NCBI GenBank assembly: GCA_902517815.1
Contig: CABYED010000001.1
Coordinates: 298,169-362,168, forward strand
Source: an uncultured SAR116 cluster alpha proteobacterium
GTDB taxonomy: Bacteria > Pseudomonadota > Alphaproteobacteria > Puniceispirillales > Marisalimonadaceae
Direction: 5' to 3'
Length of the DNA stretch: 64,000 nt
Shown: positions 50,109 through 58,955 of the stretch, piece by piece
Layout: each line of letters starts with the position of its first letter
Numbering within the stretch: the stretch's first letter is position 1
Made by a program: the position numbers and the translations under genes
The notes under the pieces: generated by a model
Told to the model about the DNA's origin: nothing
Database searches by the model: none
Seen by the model: only the letters and a program-made list of their open reading frames with translations

Positions 50109-50354
50109 TTGGAGAAAGATTTCAAAATGCATTTGAATTATATGATCTCATATGGTTTAGAGCATGAAGGTGAATACTCACTAGCCAAAAGAATTAAGGA
50201 TGATACTATTAAACTTATAGAGGTTGGTGGTATGTATGAATATTTTAACCCACATACAGGAAAAGGCCTAGGTGGACACGACTTCTCATGGACTGCCGCA
50301 ATTTTATCAGCACTTGGTAGAGATAGTTCTAATTTAAAATTTACAAACAATTAG
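50109..50354 (+). pseudogene. C-terminal remnant of an alpha-toroid glycoside hydrolase (GH63/trehalase-like)
   Basis: 'HLNYMISYGLEHEGEYSLAKRIKDDTIKLIEVGGMYEYFNPHTGKGLGGHDFSWTAAILSAL' matches the C-terminal signature; rest of the enzyme absent. Confidence 0.75.
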
Positions 50355-50364
50355 TGAGCACATA

Positions 50365-51420
50365 ATGGCTTCTATTATTTTACAAAATATCTCAAAATGG
50401 TTTTCTAGTAATCAAGTAATTAAAAATATTGACCTAAATATTAAAGATGGAGAGTTTATTGTGTTTGTAGGTCCCTCAGGATGTGGAAAATCAACACTCT
50501 TAAGAATTATCTCTGGTCTTGAGGATTTAAATGATGGAACTGTTTTAATTGATGATTTGGATGTAACAGATAAAATTCCATACGAACGAGGCTTATCAAT
50601 GGTTTTTCAATCTTATGCACTATATCCCCATATGAATGTTTTTGATAACATAGGTTTTTCATTGAAAACCTCAGGCGTAAACAGTGATATTTTAAAGAAA
50701 AAAGTTGGAGAAGTTGCAAAAATTCTTCAATTAGAAGATCTGTTACACAGACTACCTAAACAACTATCAGGAGGACAAAAACAAAGAGTTGCAATTGGAA
50801 GATCAATTATTAGGAAACCCAAAGCTTTCTTGTTTGACGAACCACTTTCTAATCTAGATGCAGCACTAAGAGTTGAAATGCGTTTGGAAATTTCAAAATT
50901 GCATAAAGAACTTGGAGTTACCACAATTTATGTTACTCACGACCAAGTCGAGGCAATGACACTCGCAGATAAGATAGTGGTTCTTAACGAAGGAAAAATT
51001 ATTCAAATTGGTTCTCCACACAAGCTTTACAATTATCCGAAAAATTTATTTGTTGCAGAATTTATTGGCACACCAAAAATGAATATTTTAAACTGCATTA
51101 AAAAAGAAGAATATATTTATTTAGACCAAAATAAGAAAACTAATATTAAAACAAAAAAAGAAAAAATATTCAAACTGGGAATAAGACCGGATAATATAGA
51201 AATCTGCAAATCTGAAAAAAACATATTGAGTGGGCAAATAAAATTTTGTGAATACTTAGGTTCTGAACAGTACGTTTATGTTGATTGTGGAATTAATAAT
51301 AAGCTAATTATAGTAAAAATAGACCCAAATATTAAAGTAATTCTAAATGAGAAGATAGGCTTGAAATTTATTTCTAAATATGTGCACTTTTTTTCTAAGG
51401 ATGGTCTAAGATTAATTTAA
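50365..51420 (+). CDS. Carbohydrate ABC transporter ATP-binding protein (UgpC/MalK type)
   Basis: Walker A GPSGCGKST, LSGGQKQRVAIGR, 'AFLFDEPLSNLDAALR', C-terminal TOBE-like region. Confidence 0.95.
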   Translation: MASIILQNISKWFSSNQVIKNIDLNIKDGEFIVFVGPSGCGKSTLLRIISGLEDLNDGTVLIDDLDVTDKIPYERGLSMVFQSYALYPHMNVFDNIGFSLKTSGVNSDILKKKVGEVAKILQLEDLLHRLPKQLSGGQKQRVAIGRSIIRKPKAFLFDEPLSNLDAALRVEMRLEISKLHKELGVTTIYVTHDQVEAMTLADKIVVLNEGKIIQIGSPHKLYNYPKNLFVAEFIGTPKMNILNCIKKEEYIYLDQNKKTNIKTKKEKIFKLGIRPDNIEICKSEKNILSGQIKFCEYLGSEQYVYVDCGINNKLIIVKIDPNIKVILNEKIGLKFISKYVHFFSKDGLRLI

Positions 51421-51588
51421 AATATTTATTTTTAAATCACGATTGTCAAACTTTCACAGTTTCATAAATTTATGAGTTTATTATAAATAAAAAAATCTAT
51501 TACTTAGAAATTTACTCGCAAAGTAACTTGTTTCGATTAAACTTTAATGTACTTAATTAAATTTAATTTTAGTAGTGTGTAAGAAAAA

Positions 51589-52440
51589 ATGAAAACAAAA
51601 AATACTAAGAAGATAATGACTGTTTCTGGAGAATATAGTGTAAGAAATTTTACTGTTGCAGACATTCAGTCATACAAAGGTAAACGTCAACTTACGAAAA
51701 CAATTCCCTTTTCAGAAGAAGAAGCAGAAGCTGCTGAGACTGCGGGCATTGAGACACTTAATATAAGGCATAATCCAGAAAGACCTGAGATTTCAAAAGC
51801 TCTAAGAGCTGCTGCTCCAAATACATTTATGAGCTTTGCACTTCCCATGCAGTCTGCTAAATCTGAATATGATGCTCTAAGATTATCTTTTGATGCGATG
51901 GAACTTGGAGCCGATTCTGTAATATGCGGAACATGGGGTGTAAAATTTATTGAAGCTGTCGCTCATGCAGGTATACCGACTGAAGGTCACATAGGACTTG
52001 TACCTAGACGAAGTACTTGGACAGGAGGGTTTAAGGCAGTAGGAAAAACAGTAGAACAAGCTAAAAAACTCTATGATGATATTAAAATTCTTGAAAATAT
52101 AGGTGTATGGGCTGTTGAAGTCGAGGTTATACCAGAAAATATCATGGCCATTCTATCTCCACAAACTTCATTAATTACATCATCTCTAGGAAGTGGTGTT
52201 GGAGACATACAATTTTTATTTGCAGAAGACATTTTAGGTAACACTAAAGGACCATATCCACGTCATTCAAAGCAGTATGCTGATCTTTATGATTTAAAAC
52301 AAAAGTTACAACAAACGAGAATAAATGCTTTTAAAAATTATGTTAAAGATGTAAGGGATAATAAATTTCCATATAAGAACGTTACTGTAAGCGCTAATGA
52401 TGACGTTGTAAATGCACTTAAAAAATATATAAAAAAATGA
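51589..52440 (+). CDS. Divergent PanB-like (ketopantoate hydroxymethyltransferase fold) protein
   Basis: 'VADIQSYKGKRQLTKTIPF', 'AGIPTEGHIGLVPRRSTWTGGFKAVGKTVEQAKKLYDDIKILENIGVWAVEVEVIP' aligns with PanB; canonical metal ligands absent. Confidence 0.72.
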   Translation: MKTKNTKKIMTVSGEYSVRNFTVADIQSYKGKRQLTKTIPFSEEEAEAAETAGIETLNIRHNPERPEISKALRAAAPNTFMSFALPMQSAKSEYDALRLSFDAMELGADSVICGTWGVKFIEAVAHAGIPTEGHIGLVPRRSTWTGGFKAVGKTVEQAKKLYDDIKILENIGVWAVEVEVIPENIMAILSPQTSLITSSLGSGVGDIQFLFAEDILGNTKGPYPRHSKQYADLYDLKQKLQQTRINAFKNYVKDVRDNKFPYKNVTVSANDDVVNALKKYIKK

Positions 52441-52564
52441 AAAATCGTATTTGAACTATTTATAATAATGTACCAAAATAAATATCATTATTGGAAAGTT
52501 CAATAAACATTAATACTGTCATCTAATAAAAATTAATTTTTTAATTATAAAAGGAAGAATACTT

Positions 52565-53047
52565 ATGAACATGATATCTAAGAGTTTTGATCCAAAACTA
52601 GTAGAATGGCGAAATGTTAAAGATCCAGAAAATAAGGAGTTTAAAGTTGACTTTGATTATAGTCTTCTAGGATATGACATTAAATCAGGGCGCCTTGATA
52701 TGCTATTAAGGTATGCTAATTTAAGTCACTGTAGACGACATAGACATGTAGCTTCAACATTAACAATGGTTTTAGAAGGTGAACAACACTTAACTGAATG
52801 GCAATCAGACGGATCCAAAAAATCTATCGTTAGAAAAAAAGGAGATTATGCTATAGCAGGTGCTGATGCACTTCCACACGATGAGCGTGGAGGCGAAGAT
52901 GGGGGAACAGTCCTATTGTCAATGAATGCGCCTAATGGAATATTATTTGAATATTTTGATGAAAATATGGAAAATGGATGGACATTATCGATAGAAGAAT
53001 ATGTAGACAATTGGAAAAAGGGAGTAATATACGGGCAAAGAAAATAA
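52565..53047 (+). CDS. Cupin-fold protein
   Basis: 'SHCRRHRHVASTLTMVLEGEQHLTEWQSDGSKKSIVRKKGDYAIAGADALPHDERGGEDG'. Confidence 0.75.
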   Translation: MNMISKSFDPKLVEWRNVKDPENKEFKVDFDYSLLGYDIKSGRLDMLLRYANLSHCRRHRHVASTLTMVLEGEQHLTEWQSDGSKKSIVRKKGDYAIAGADALPHDERGGEDGGTVLLSMNAPNGILFEYFDENMENGWTLSIEEYVDNWKKGVIYGQRK

Positions 53048-53060
53048 GAAGAATTTTTAA

Positions 53061-53626
53061 ATGATAAAGATCTTATTATTAATTACAATTGTTGTATTTT
53101 CTAGTAATTCTTTTGCTCAAAACAATATCGTTAACATTGACAAAATTTGTTTAAGTAAGACTTGTACAAAACCAATAAAAGAATTTCAAATTTCAAATTT
53201 TTTTTTAAAACAAGAAACTGTGAAACTAAAGACTATAGAAAATGTCTGCTTTGGTTTGGAAATAAGAAAAATAAAGTAAAAATTAGTTGGGTCAAATATT
53301 ACAGAATAATTAATGGTCCAATTCCATCCAAGTAAACTTGTATAAAAGGAAAACCAGTTTGGTTTCAAGATATTCCTTTTCCAAATAAACATCAAAATAC
53401 AAATATTTTAAAATTTTTTCGAGAATTTAATTATCAAAAAAAAGAAAAAATGTACTTTAATGATCCAATTATTAAAACATTTAACTATTTTTCTCAATCC
53501 GACAAGTCCTTGGGAGTATTAGTTCAAAGTAAGAACTTTAAAGGTATTAGAAAAAAACAAATCTATGTATTTGACACAGAAGGGGATAATTTTGTAGTTG
53601 TTGAACCATTTTGTAAAAATAATTAA
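53061..53626 (+). pseudogene. Exported hypothetical protein gene, apparently frameshifted and interrupted
   Basis: Signal-peptide N-term ends at 53279; another frame continues 'KISWVKYYRIINGPIPSK*TCIKGKPVWFQDIPFPN...GVLVQSKNFKGIRKKQIYVFDTEGDNFVVVEPFCKNN*'. Confidence 0.5.
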
Positions 53627-53801
53627 AATGACAATTTTAACGAGCGTAATTTAAGTTTATAATTTGCAAACGCTATGTATAAAATTATGCAATCAAATTA
53701 CAAAATATACTTTTGTATGAGCAGTGTAATCAATTTGTGATGTTAAAATTTCAATCAATTAAAATTAAATAATAAAACAATCAATTTATAGCTACTTGAA
53801 G

Positions 53802-55307
53802 TTAAGACTTTGATTTTAAATCCTTCAAAACTTCAGAAACAACCTTAATTGCAATTTTATTATCTTCAATCTCTGACTTATCAATAGATAAAGACAAACC
53901 TGGAATATTTCTTTCAATCAAATTATCATTTTTCTGCGAAAATTTTACAACTTCATATGTTTGAACCGGATAAGAAATACCCTTCACATTAATAGCCTCT
54001 TTTTTTTCACAGATAATTTTATTTCGAATTAATAAATATGTGTCTTCTGATAATAAAATTTTGTTAATACCAGCTTTTGCCTCAAGCCTAGATGCTAAGT
54101 TTACACCGTTGCCAATAATCGTGTAATCTAGTCTATCTTCAGAACCAAAATTACCAACTGTGCATACTCCAGTATGAATTCCCATCCGTGCATTTAAAGG
54201 TTTCGCTAATCCTTTTTTTCTCCACGAAATTCTAAGCTTGTTGAGTTCTTCTAACATATCCATTGCCATCGAAACACACGCTATTGCGTCTTCTTTGTCT
54301 CCCCTTGAATTAGGGTCTCCAAAAAAAACTAAAATCGCATCACCAATAAATTTGTCTATTGTCCCACCCCATTTAATAGCGACATTAGACATTTTAGTTA
54401 GATATTGGGTTAAGAGTTCGGTTAATACCTCAGGTTCTAATCTTTCAGTTAATTCTGTAAAACCTTGCAAATCCGAAAAAAAGACTGTCAAAGGCTTTCG
54501 CTTTGTTTGGACCTTTACATCTAGTTTGCCTGAAAATATTGACTCATAAACTTGAGGTGAAAAGTATTTTGACAACTTTTCTGAAAGTGTTTTTAATTCA
54601 GAAGTTCTTTCCTCAACCTTTTTTTCGAGATTTATGTTTAAGCTCTCTAGTTCTTGATGAGCTTTATTTAATTCTTTTAATCTTTTTTGCTCAAGTTGAT
54701 AAAGCCTTGCATTTTCTAGAGCACTAGCAGTTTGATTTGCTAATATTCCAATCAATATTTCATCCGATTTATCGAAAATGTTCAATTTTTCACTTTCTAC
54801 AGAAAACACACCAACGAGCTCATTATCTATGAGCATTGGTATCGCAACTTGACTTTCTGCATTTTTGAGACCAGGCAACTCAACTTTATCCTGTAATTTA
54901 TTTTTATTAGTTATTTTTACTTGTTCACGAATAGCTTGCATGTAACTTCTCTGCATTCCTAAATTTGCCATTCTCATAAGTTTTTTCTTTTCAGCAACTA
55001 TACCAATGACACCAACTCCAAATTCAACTTTTGCACCAATCCCTCTTTTTTCATATCCATAAGTTTCTAAAACGTTGAGATGTTTTTTATTTTCAGAAAC
55101 TAGTAAAATCATAGAATGTTTAAATCCAAAAAATTCATTCATTAATGATAGCATTGAAGAAGCAATTAAGTTTAAATCGAGAGATTTATTTATTTGATTA
55201 GAAATTTGTTTGATTATTTCAATTTCTTTTGATTTTCTATCAAGAAGAATTTTAATATTTTCTAATTCATTTTTAGATTGTGAAATTTTATCCATGCAAA
55301 CTGACAT
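53802..55307 (-). CDS. GAF-domain class III nucleotidyl cyclase
   Basis: GAF region 'LIASSMLSLMNEFFGFKHSMILLVSE', coiled coil, cyclase 'VFFSDLQGFTELTERL...TIDKFIGDAILVFFGDP...DYTIIGNGVNLASRLEAKAG'. Confidence 0.92.
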   Translation of the reverse strand: MSVCMDKISQSKNELENIKILLDRKSKEIEIIKQISNQINKSLDLNLIASSMLSLMNEFFGFKHSMILLVSENKKHLNVLETYGYEKRGIGAKVEFGVGVIGIVAEKKKLMRMANLGMQRSYMQAIREQVKITNKNKLQDKVELPGLKNAESQVAIPMLIDNELVGVFSVESEKLNIFDKSDEILIGILANQTASALENARLYQLEQKRLKELNKAHQELESLNINLEKKVEERTSELKTLSEKLSKYFSPQVYESIFSGKLDVKVQTKRKPLTVFFSDLQGFTELTERLEPEVLTELLTQYLTKMSNVAIKWGGTIDKFIGDAILVFFGDPNSRGDKEDAIACVSMAMDMLEELNKLRISWRKKGLAKPLNARMGIHTGVCTVGNFGSEDRLDYTIIGNGVNLASRLEAKAGINKILLSEDTYLLIRNKIICEKKEAINVKGISYPVQTYEVVKFSQKNDNLIERNIPGLSLSIDKSEIEDNKIAIKVVSEVLKDLKSKS

Positions 55308-55338
55308 ACTTCATAATTTAAAAAAAATTTAATTAAAA

Positions 55339-55722
55339 CTACTCACTTATGGATATAACTTTATACACATCAGCTGCACGTAATTTAAATATTCCTGTCA
55401 TACCCGTCATAGATGCTATTGCCTGTAATTTCATATCCATCTCGTCAAATAAATCACCTTTGGTTTCTTCATGATCAAATTTCAATTCTAAATTATATTG
55501 TTTCAGTGTGTTTGGATCTGAAATTGTTGCATAAGCATATGGATTTTCAGAAATATTTTTCTTTGTTTTATTAAAAAATTGAAACGAAAGAGCCACGTGT
55601 TTTTCATCCACATACCATATTTGAGATATTACAGTAGTATTTGGTTCACCATCAGACGAACAACTTGTAATCCAACTTGGAAACATTCCTTGTAATGCTG
55701 GCATATGTTTATCTTTAATCAT
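55339..55722 (-). CDS. Pyridoxamine 5'-phosphate oxidase-like protein
   Basis: 'MPALQGMFPSWITSCSSDGEPNTTVISQIWYVDEKHVALSFQFFNKTKKNISENPYAYATI'. Confidence 0.85.
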   Translation of the reverse strand: MIKDKHMPALQGMFPSWITSCSSDGEPNTTVISQIWYVDEKHVALSFQFFNKTKKNISENPYAYATISDPNTLKQYNLELKFDHEETKGDLFDEMDMKLQAIASMTGMTGIFKLRAADVYKVISISE

Positions 55723-56189
55723 GACTTTTCACTATTAGTTATTTCTTTACCAGCTTCAGGTCCTGGTGTTTGAATATAAACTTTGTCAACTTTAAAAGTT
55801 ATGCCAATGTCTGGTACTTTCCCATATTTTTCTAAAGCTGCTTCTTTTGACAACCCAACGCTAGTAATAATGTCAATCACTTTGTTTGTGTAATTTTTGG
55901 AAATTTTTAGATCTGAACTATCTAATTTTTTTGAGGAGACATATTGACCCTTAAGATTATAGGCTTCGTGGCTTATCATACCGACAAAAAAACTAATCCT
56001 CCCAGATTCATTTAAATATTCCAAAACTTTTTTGCACTCAGATTTTATTACAAAACAAGTTAGCGTAGATTTTATGTTATCAATTTTCACACCTAAAGTA
56101 TCTACATGAACTGTCTTATTGCTTTTAGAAGAAACTCCAAAATGACCCAATCCCTGTTCTAATGCATTTATTGTTACGTTCGGTATCAA
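55719..56189 (-). CDS. Split-barrel (pyridoxamine 5'-phosphate oxidase-like) family protein
   Basis: 156 aa; 'TLTCFVIKSECKKVLEYLNESGRISFFVGMISHEAYNLKGQYV'; ATGA overlap with 55339..55722. Confidence 0.75.
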   Translation of the reverse strand: MIPNVTINALEQGLGHFGVSSKSNKTVHVDTLGVKIDNIKSTLTCFVIKSECKKVLEYLNESGRISFFVGMISHEAYNLKGQYVSSKKLDSSDLKISKNYTNKVIDIITSVGLSKEAALEKYGKVPDIGITFKVDKVYIQTPGPEAGKEITNSEKS

Positions 56190-56276
56190 AATTTATCCAA
56201 AAGTTTTATTTATTAACAAACTAGTTTAAATTTAATTTAAAATATTTAAAAAGTAAATTAATTGGGCACTTAAATT

Positions 56277-57290
56277 ATGAAAAATAGTAAAAAAATTTGT
56301 GTAGTAGGTGCAAGTGGCTTAGTTGGATCTAGCATAGTCAGGCATGCCCTAGAAGAGGGTTATTTTGTTAATGGTACTCTTCGAGATAAGTCAGACATAA
56401 CAAAGGTCAAGTATCTAAATAAACTCCCCAATTCTAATAACTTAAAATTATTTAATGCCAAAATGGAAAATAAAAAAGATTTTGTCAATCCAATGCAAAA
56501 TGCAGATGCTGTTTTTGTAGCATGTTTAATTCCAACATATAAAGGTGTTGATGGAACGCCAGCAAAAGATATGGATGATAAGAGAGGTTATGAAGAGATA
56601 ATTAATCCGACAGTTAATGGGTGTTTGAACATAATCAAAGTAGCTAAAGAAAAAGGTATAAAAAATATTATCATATGTTCTTCTACATCTAGTACGAACC
56701 CCGTTCCACCTATAGAATTTAAAAATGAAACAGAACATTGGTCCGATGAAAAAGAACAATGTAAAGCCAAAAAATATACATCTGCTACTAAAACAGTTAT
56801 GGAGAAAATGGCTATTAGATATTGTGAAGAAAATGATATTAGACTTTCAATTATTTTACCAACAGGGTTATATGGTGATCCCGTTTTACCTATTCATCTA
56901 AACCATAACCCATTTATTTGGCTAAAAAGAGTAATTGAAGGTGGTAGTCCTAGACATGAGAAAATACCTAATGATTCTGCTTCAATGATACATTTAAGGG
57001 ATCTTGCAAAAATATTTTTAGCAGTATACGAGAACCCTAGTGCTTCTGGTAGATATTTTGGAGTATATAAAAGTCTTCATTGGGAAGATATTTATAATGA
57101 GTGTAAAAAGTTGATGCCAAACATGAAGATGCCTCAACGTTTTTCAGAAGCACCTGTAAAACCAACCACGTTTGATTTTACTAGAAGAGATACACTTAAC
57201 GTAAAAATAAGAAATTTTTCTACAACTTTAAAAGAAACAATTGATTGGCTAAAAACAAATCCATTTTCAGAAGAAATAGGTAATGAATAG
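56277..57290 (+). CDS. NAD-dependent epimerase/dehydratase (dihydroflavonol reductase-like)
   Basis: 'ICVVGASGLVGSSIVRHALEEGYFVNGTLRD', 'YTSATKTVMEKMAIRYCEENDIRLSIILPTGLYGD'. Confidence 0.87.
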   Translation: MKNSKKICVVGASGLVGSSIVRHALEEGYFVNGTLRDKSDITKVKYLNKLPNSNNLKLFNAKMENKKDFVNPMQNADAVFVACLIPTYKGVDGTPAKDMDDKRGYEEIINPTVNGCLNIIKVAKEKGIKNIIICSSTSSTNPVPPIEFKNETEHWSDEKEQCKAKKYTSATKTVMEKMAIRYCEENDIRLSIILPTGLYGDPVLPIHLNHNPFIWLKRVIEGGSPRHEKIPNDSASMIHLRDLAKIFLAVYENPSASGRYFGVYKSLHWEDIYNECKKLMPNMKMPQRFSEAPVKPTTFDFTRRDTLNVKIRNFSTTLKETIDWLKTNPFSEEIGNE

Positions 57291-57400
57291 ACTAGAGCTG
57301 ATTTTATTTTGATTATTCATACTGTTTTTACCAACAATATTATATTGGGTTGATGTTTAATTTTTCTCAATTTTTTTTCTAATTTCATTTTCAAAATCAA

Positions 57401-57446
57401 GAAAAAGATTAGTTATTAAACTTATCCGTTTTAACTAATCTTTTTC
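57401..57446. terminator. Bidirectional terminator-like inverted repeat between convergent genes
   Basis: GAAAAAGATTAGTT ... AACTAATCTTTTTC, 14-bp perfect arms with A/T tracts. Confidence 0.75.
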
Positions 57447-57490
57447 ATCATAAGGATCTATATCTTGATCGTCAATTGATACTTTATTTG

Positions 57491-58105
57491 TCAGATACTT
57501 AATAACACTCTCGATGAAATCAAAGTACCAGCATTACTTGCTTTAAGAACAATCTTTTGAAACTCTTCTGACATACCAACTCTATCAATTTGTTCTCCCA
57601 TGGCTGACATATCTCGGAAATAATAACAAGCAACTAATCTATCCATGTTAGTTGCTAACAAAGGTACAACAGCCATAAAAGAAGCGTCTTCATCTTTTAA
57701 AATAGCATCTATTTCAGGGAAAATTTGAACAGCTTCAGACATATTATCTCTAGATAACTGGTATTCCCGCATCATAATAACATTATGCTCTGGTGAAATA
57801 TTACCATAAATTGTTCTAAAAACTTCAGGTCCAATTAAGTGACCTCCAGGGTCAGCTTCTCTTTCTTTCATCAAAGCAATTCTAGCTGGATCTTGTGACA
57901 TTTCGTTAAATGACTTGCAGCCCTTTTCCATGTTTTCATATGAAGCAGTTAAATGAATTGATCCCGCTAAATCACCTGCAACTATTCTTGCAACTCTTGC
58001 TTTCGCTCCATGCTTAGTCAGTATATCTTGCATAGATTTAGCACGATTCAATACTAAATTGCTTTTACCTAATATTGGTGTCAGTATACGTCTAGAAATT
58101 ATCAT
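57491..58105 (-). CDS. Hypothetical protein with possible tandem ferredoxin-like (dimeric alpha-beta barrel-type) repeats
   Basis: 204 aa; two halves with similar predicted layout ('GSIHLTASYENMEKGCKSFNEMSQDP' / 'RLVACYYFRDMSAMGEQIDRVGMSEEF'). Confidence 0.65.
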   Translation of the reverse strand: MIISRRILTPILGKSNLVLNRAKSMQDILTKHGAKARVARIVAGDLAGSIHLTASYENMEKGCKSFNEMSQDPARIALMKEREADPGGHLIGPEVFRTIYGNISPEHNVIMMREYQLSRDNMSEAVQIFPEIDAILKDEDASFMAVVPLLATNMDRLVACYYFRDMSAMGEQIDRVGMSEEFQKIVLKASNAGTLISSRVLLSI

Positions 58106-58303
58106 TTTATCTCCTTTTCTACAAAATTACTAAAACCTTAATTACTTTTATTTAAAATTTATAGAAGAATTTTTATAACTACTTCTGATCGATGAATTTT
58201 TTTGTTTATGACAAATAGTTAAACATAAATTCTTGAATCATTTACAAATTTATAAATCTTAATTAATCTTGAATATAGTTTCTTAAAAGTTTAAGAGGTT
58301 TGA

Positions 58304-58624
58304 ATGTTTGCAGTCAATGTAACAATAAAAGTGCAAAATGAATTAGCAAAAAAGGCAATTATACTTGCATTAAAAGACTGGAGCCATGATCTTTTTCAAA
58401 ATAACGGTTTAATGTTTAGGTGTTTTGTGGATAGAACAGAAAACCAGGTTGAAATCTTTCATGTTTTTCGAACAAAAGAAGAAATGGAAGAGGTTCGAAA
58501 AAATAAGTCTAATGAATTTTGGAATCAAATAAAAGATATGGGCGGTCAAGTAACAAGATACGAGGGGAATTGTGAAGTTGAGGTTTCAAAAGGATTACAA
58601 GACTTAGATTTAAAATTTAAATAA
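58304..58624 (+). CDS. Small conserved hypothetical protein (paralogue of 8799..9119)
   Basis: 106 aa, colinear similarity with 8799..9119 product. Confidence 0.75.
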   Translation: MFAVNVTIKVQNELAKKAIILALKDWSHDLFQNNGLMFRCFVDRTENQVEIFHVFRTKEEMEEVRKNKSNEFWNQIKDMGGQVTRYEGNCEVEVSKGLQDLDLKFK

Positions 58625-58811
58625 TTTTTTATTTAAAATTTTTGACTTATAAAACAGAATAAAATATTAAAATTTTGGATTTTTAATTTTCATACAAAAT
58701 GAACAATATCTATACCTTTCAAGAAATAATTTGAACTTCTCATATTAATTAAAAACAGAAAACCTGACGACCGGTTGGCATAACGGTTGGTATAAAGAAT
58801 AAAAATAAAAA

Positions 58812-58844
58812 CAAAAAACCCCAAAAACCGAAGTCTTTGAGGGT
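58812..58844 (-). terminator. Terminator downstream of tRNA-fMet remnant 3
   Basis: Minus strand ACCCTCAAAGAC-TTCG-GTTTTTGGGGTTTTTTG: stem with UUCG tetraloop then T-run. Confidence 0.75.
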
Positions 58845-58874
58845 GATCTAAGTCATTGATTTTATAAATATAGT

Positions 58875-58926
58875 TGGTTGCGGGGGTAGGATTTGAACCT
58901 ACGACCTTCAGGTTATGAGCCTGACG
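58875..58926 (-). pseudogene. tRNA-fMet(CAT) 3'-half remnant, copy 3
   Basis: Minus strand CGTCAGGCTCATAACCTGAAGGTCGTAGGTTCAAATCCTACCCCCGCAACCA, identical to alphaproteobacterial fMet 3' half as recalled; D-arm and 5' acceptor strand missing. Confidence 0.85.
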
Positions 58927-58955
58927 TTTTTTAGGGATTTCAATGGTTTTTTGTT

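Noticed and set aside
54238-54549. Plus-strand ORF inside the GAF-cyclase gene
   Set aside because: Shadow ORF of a conserved coding region.
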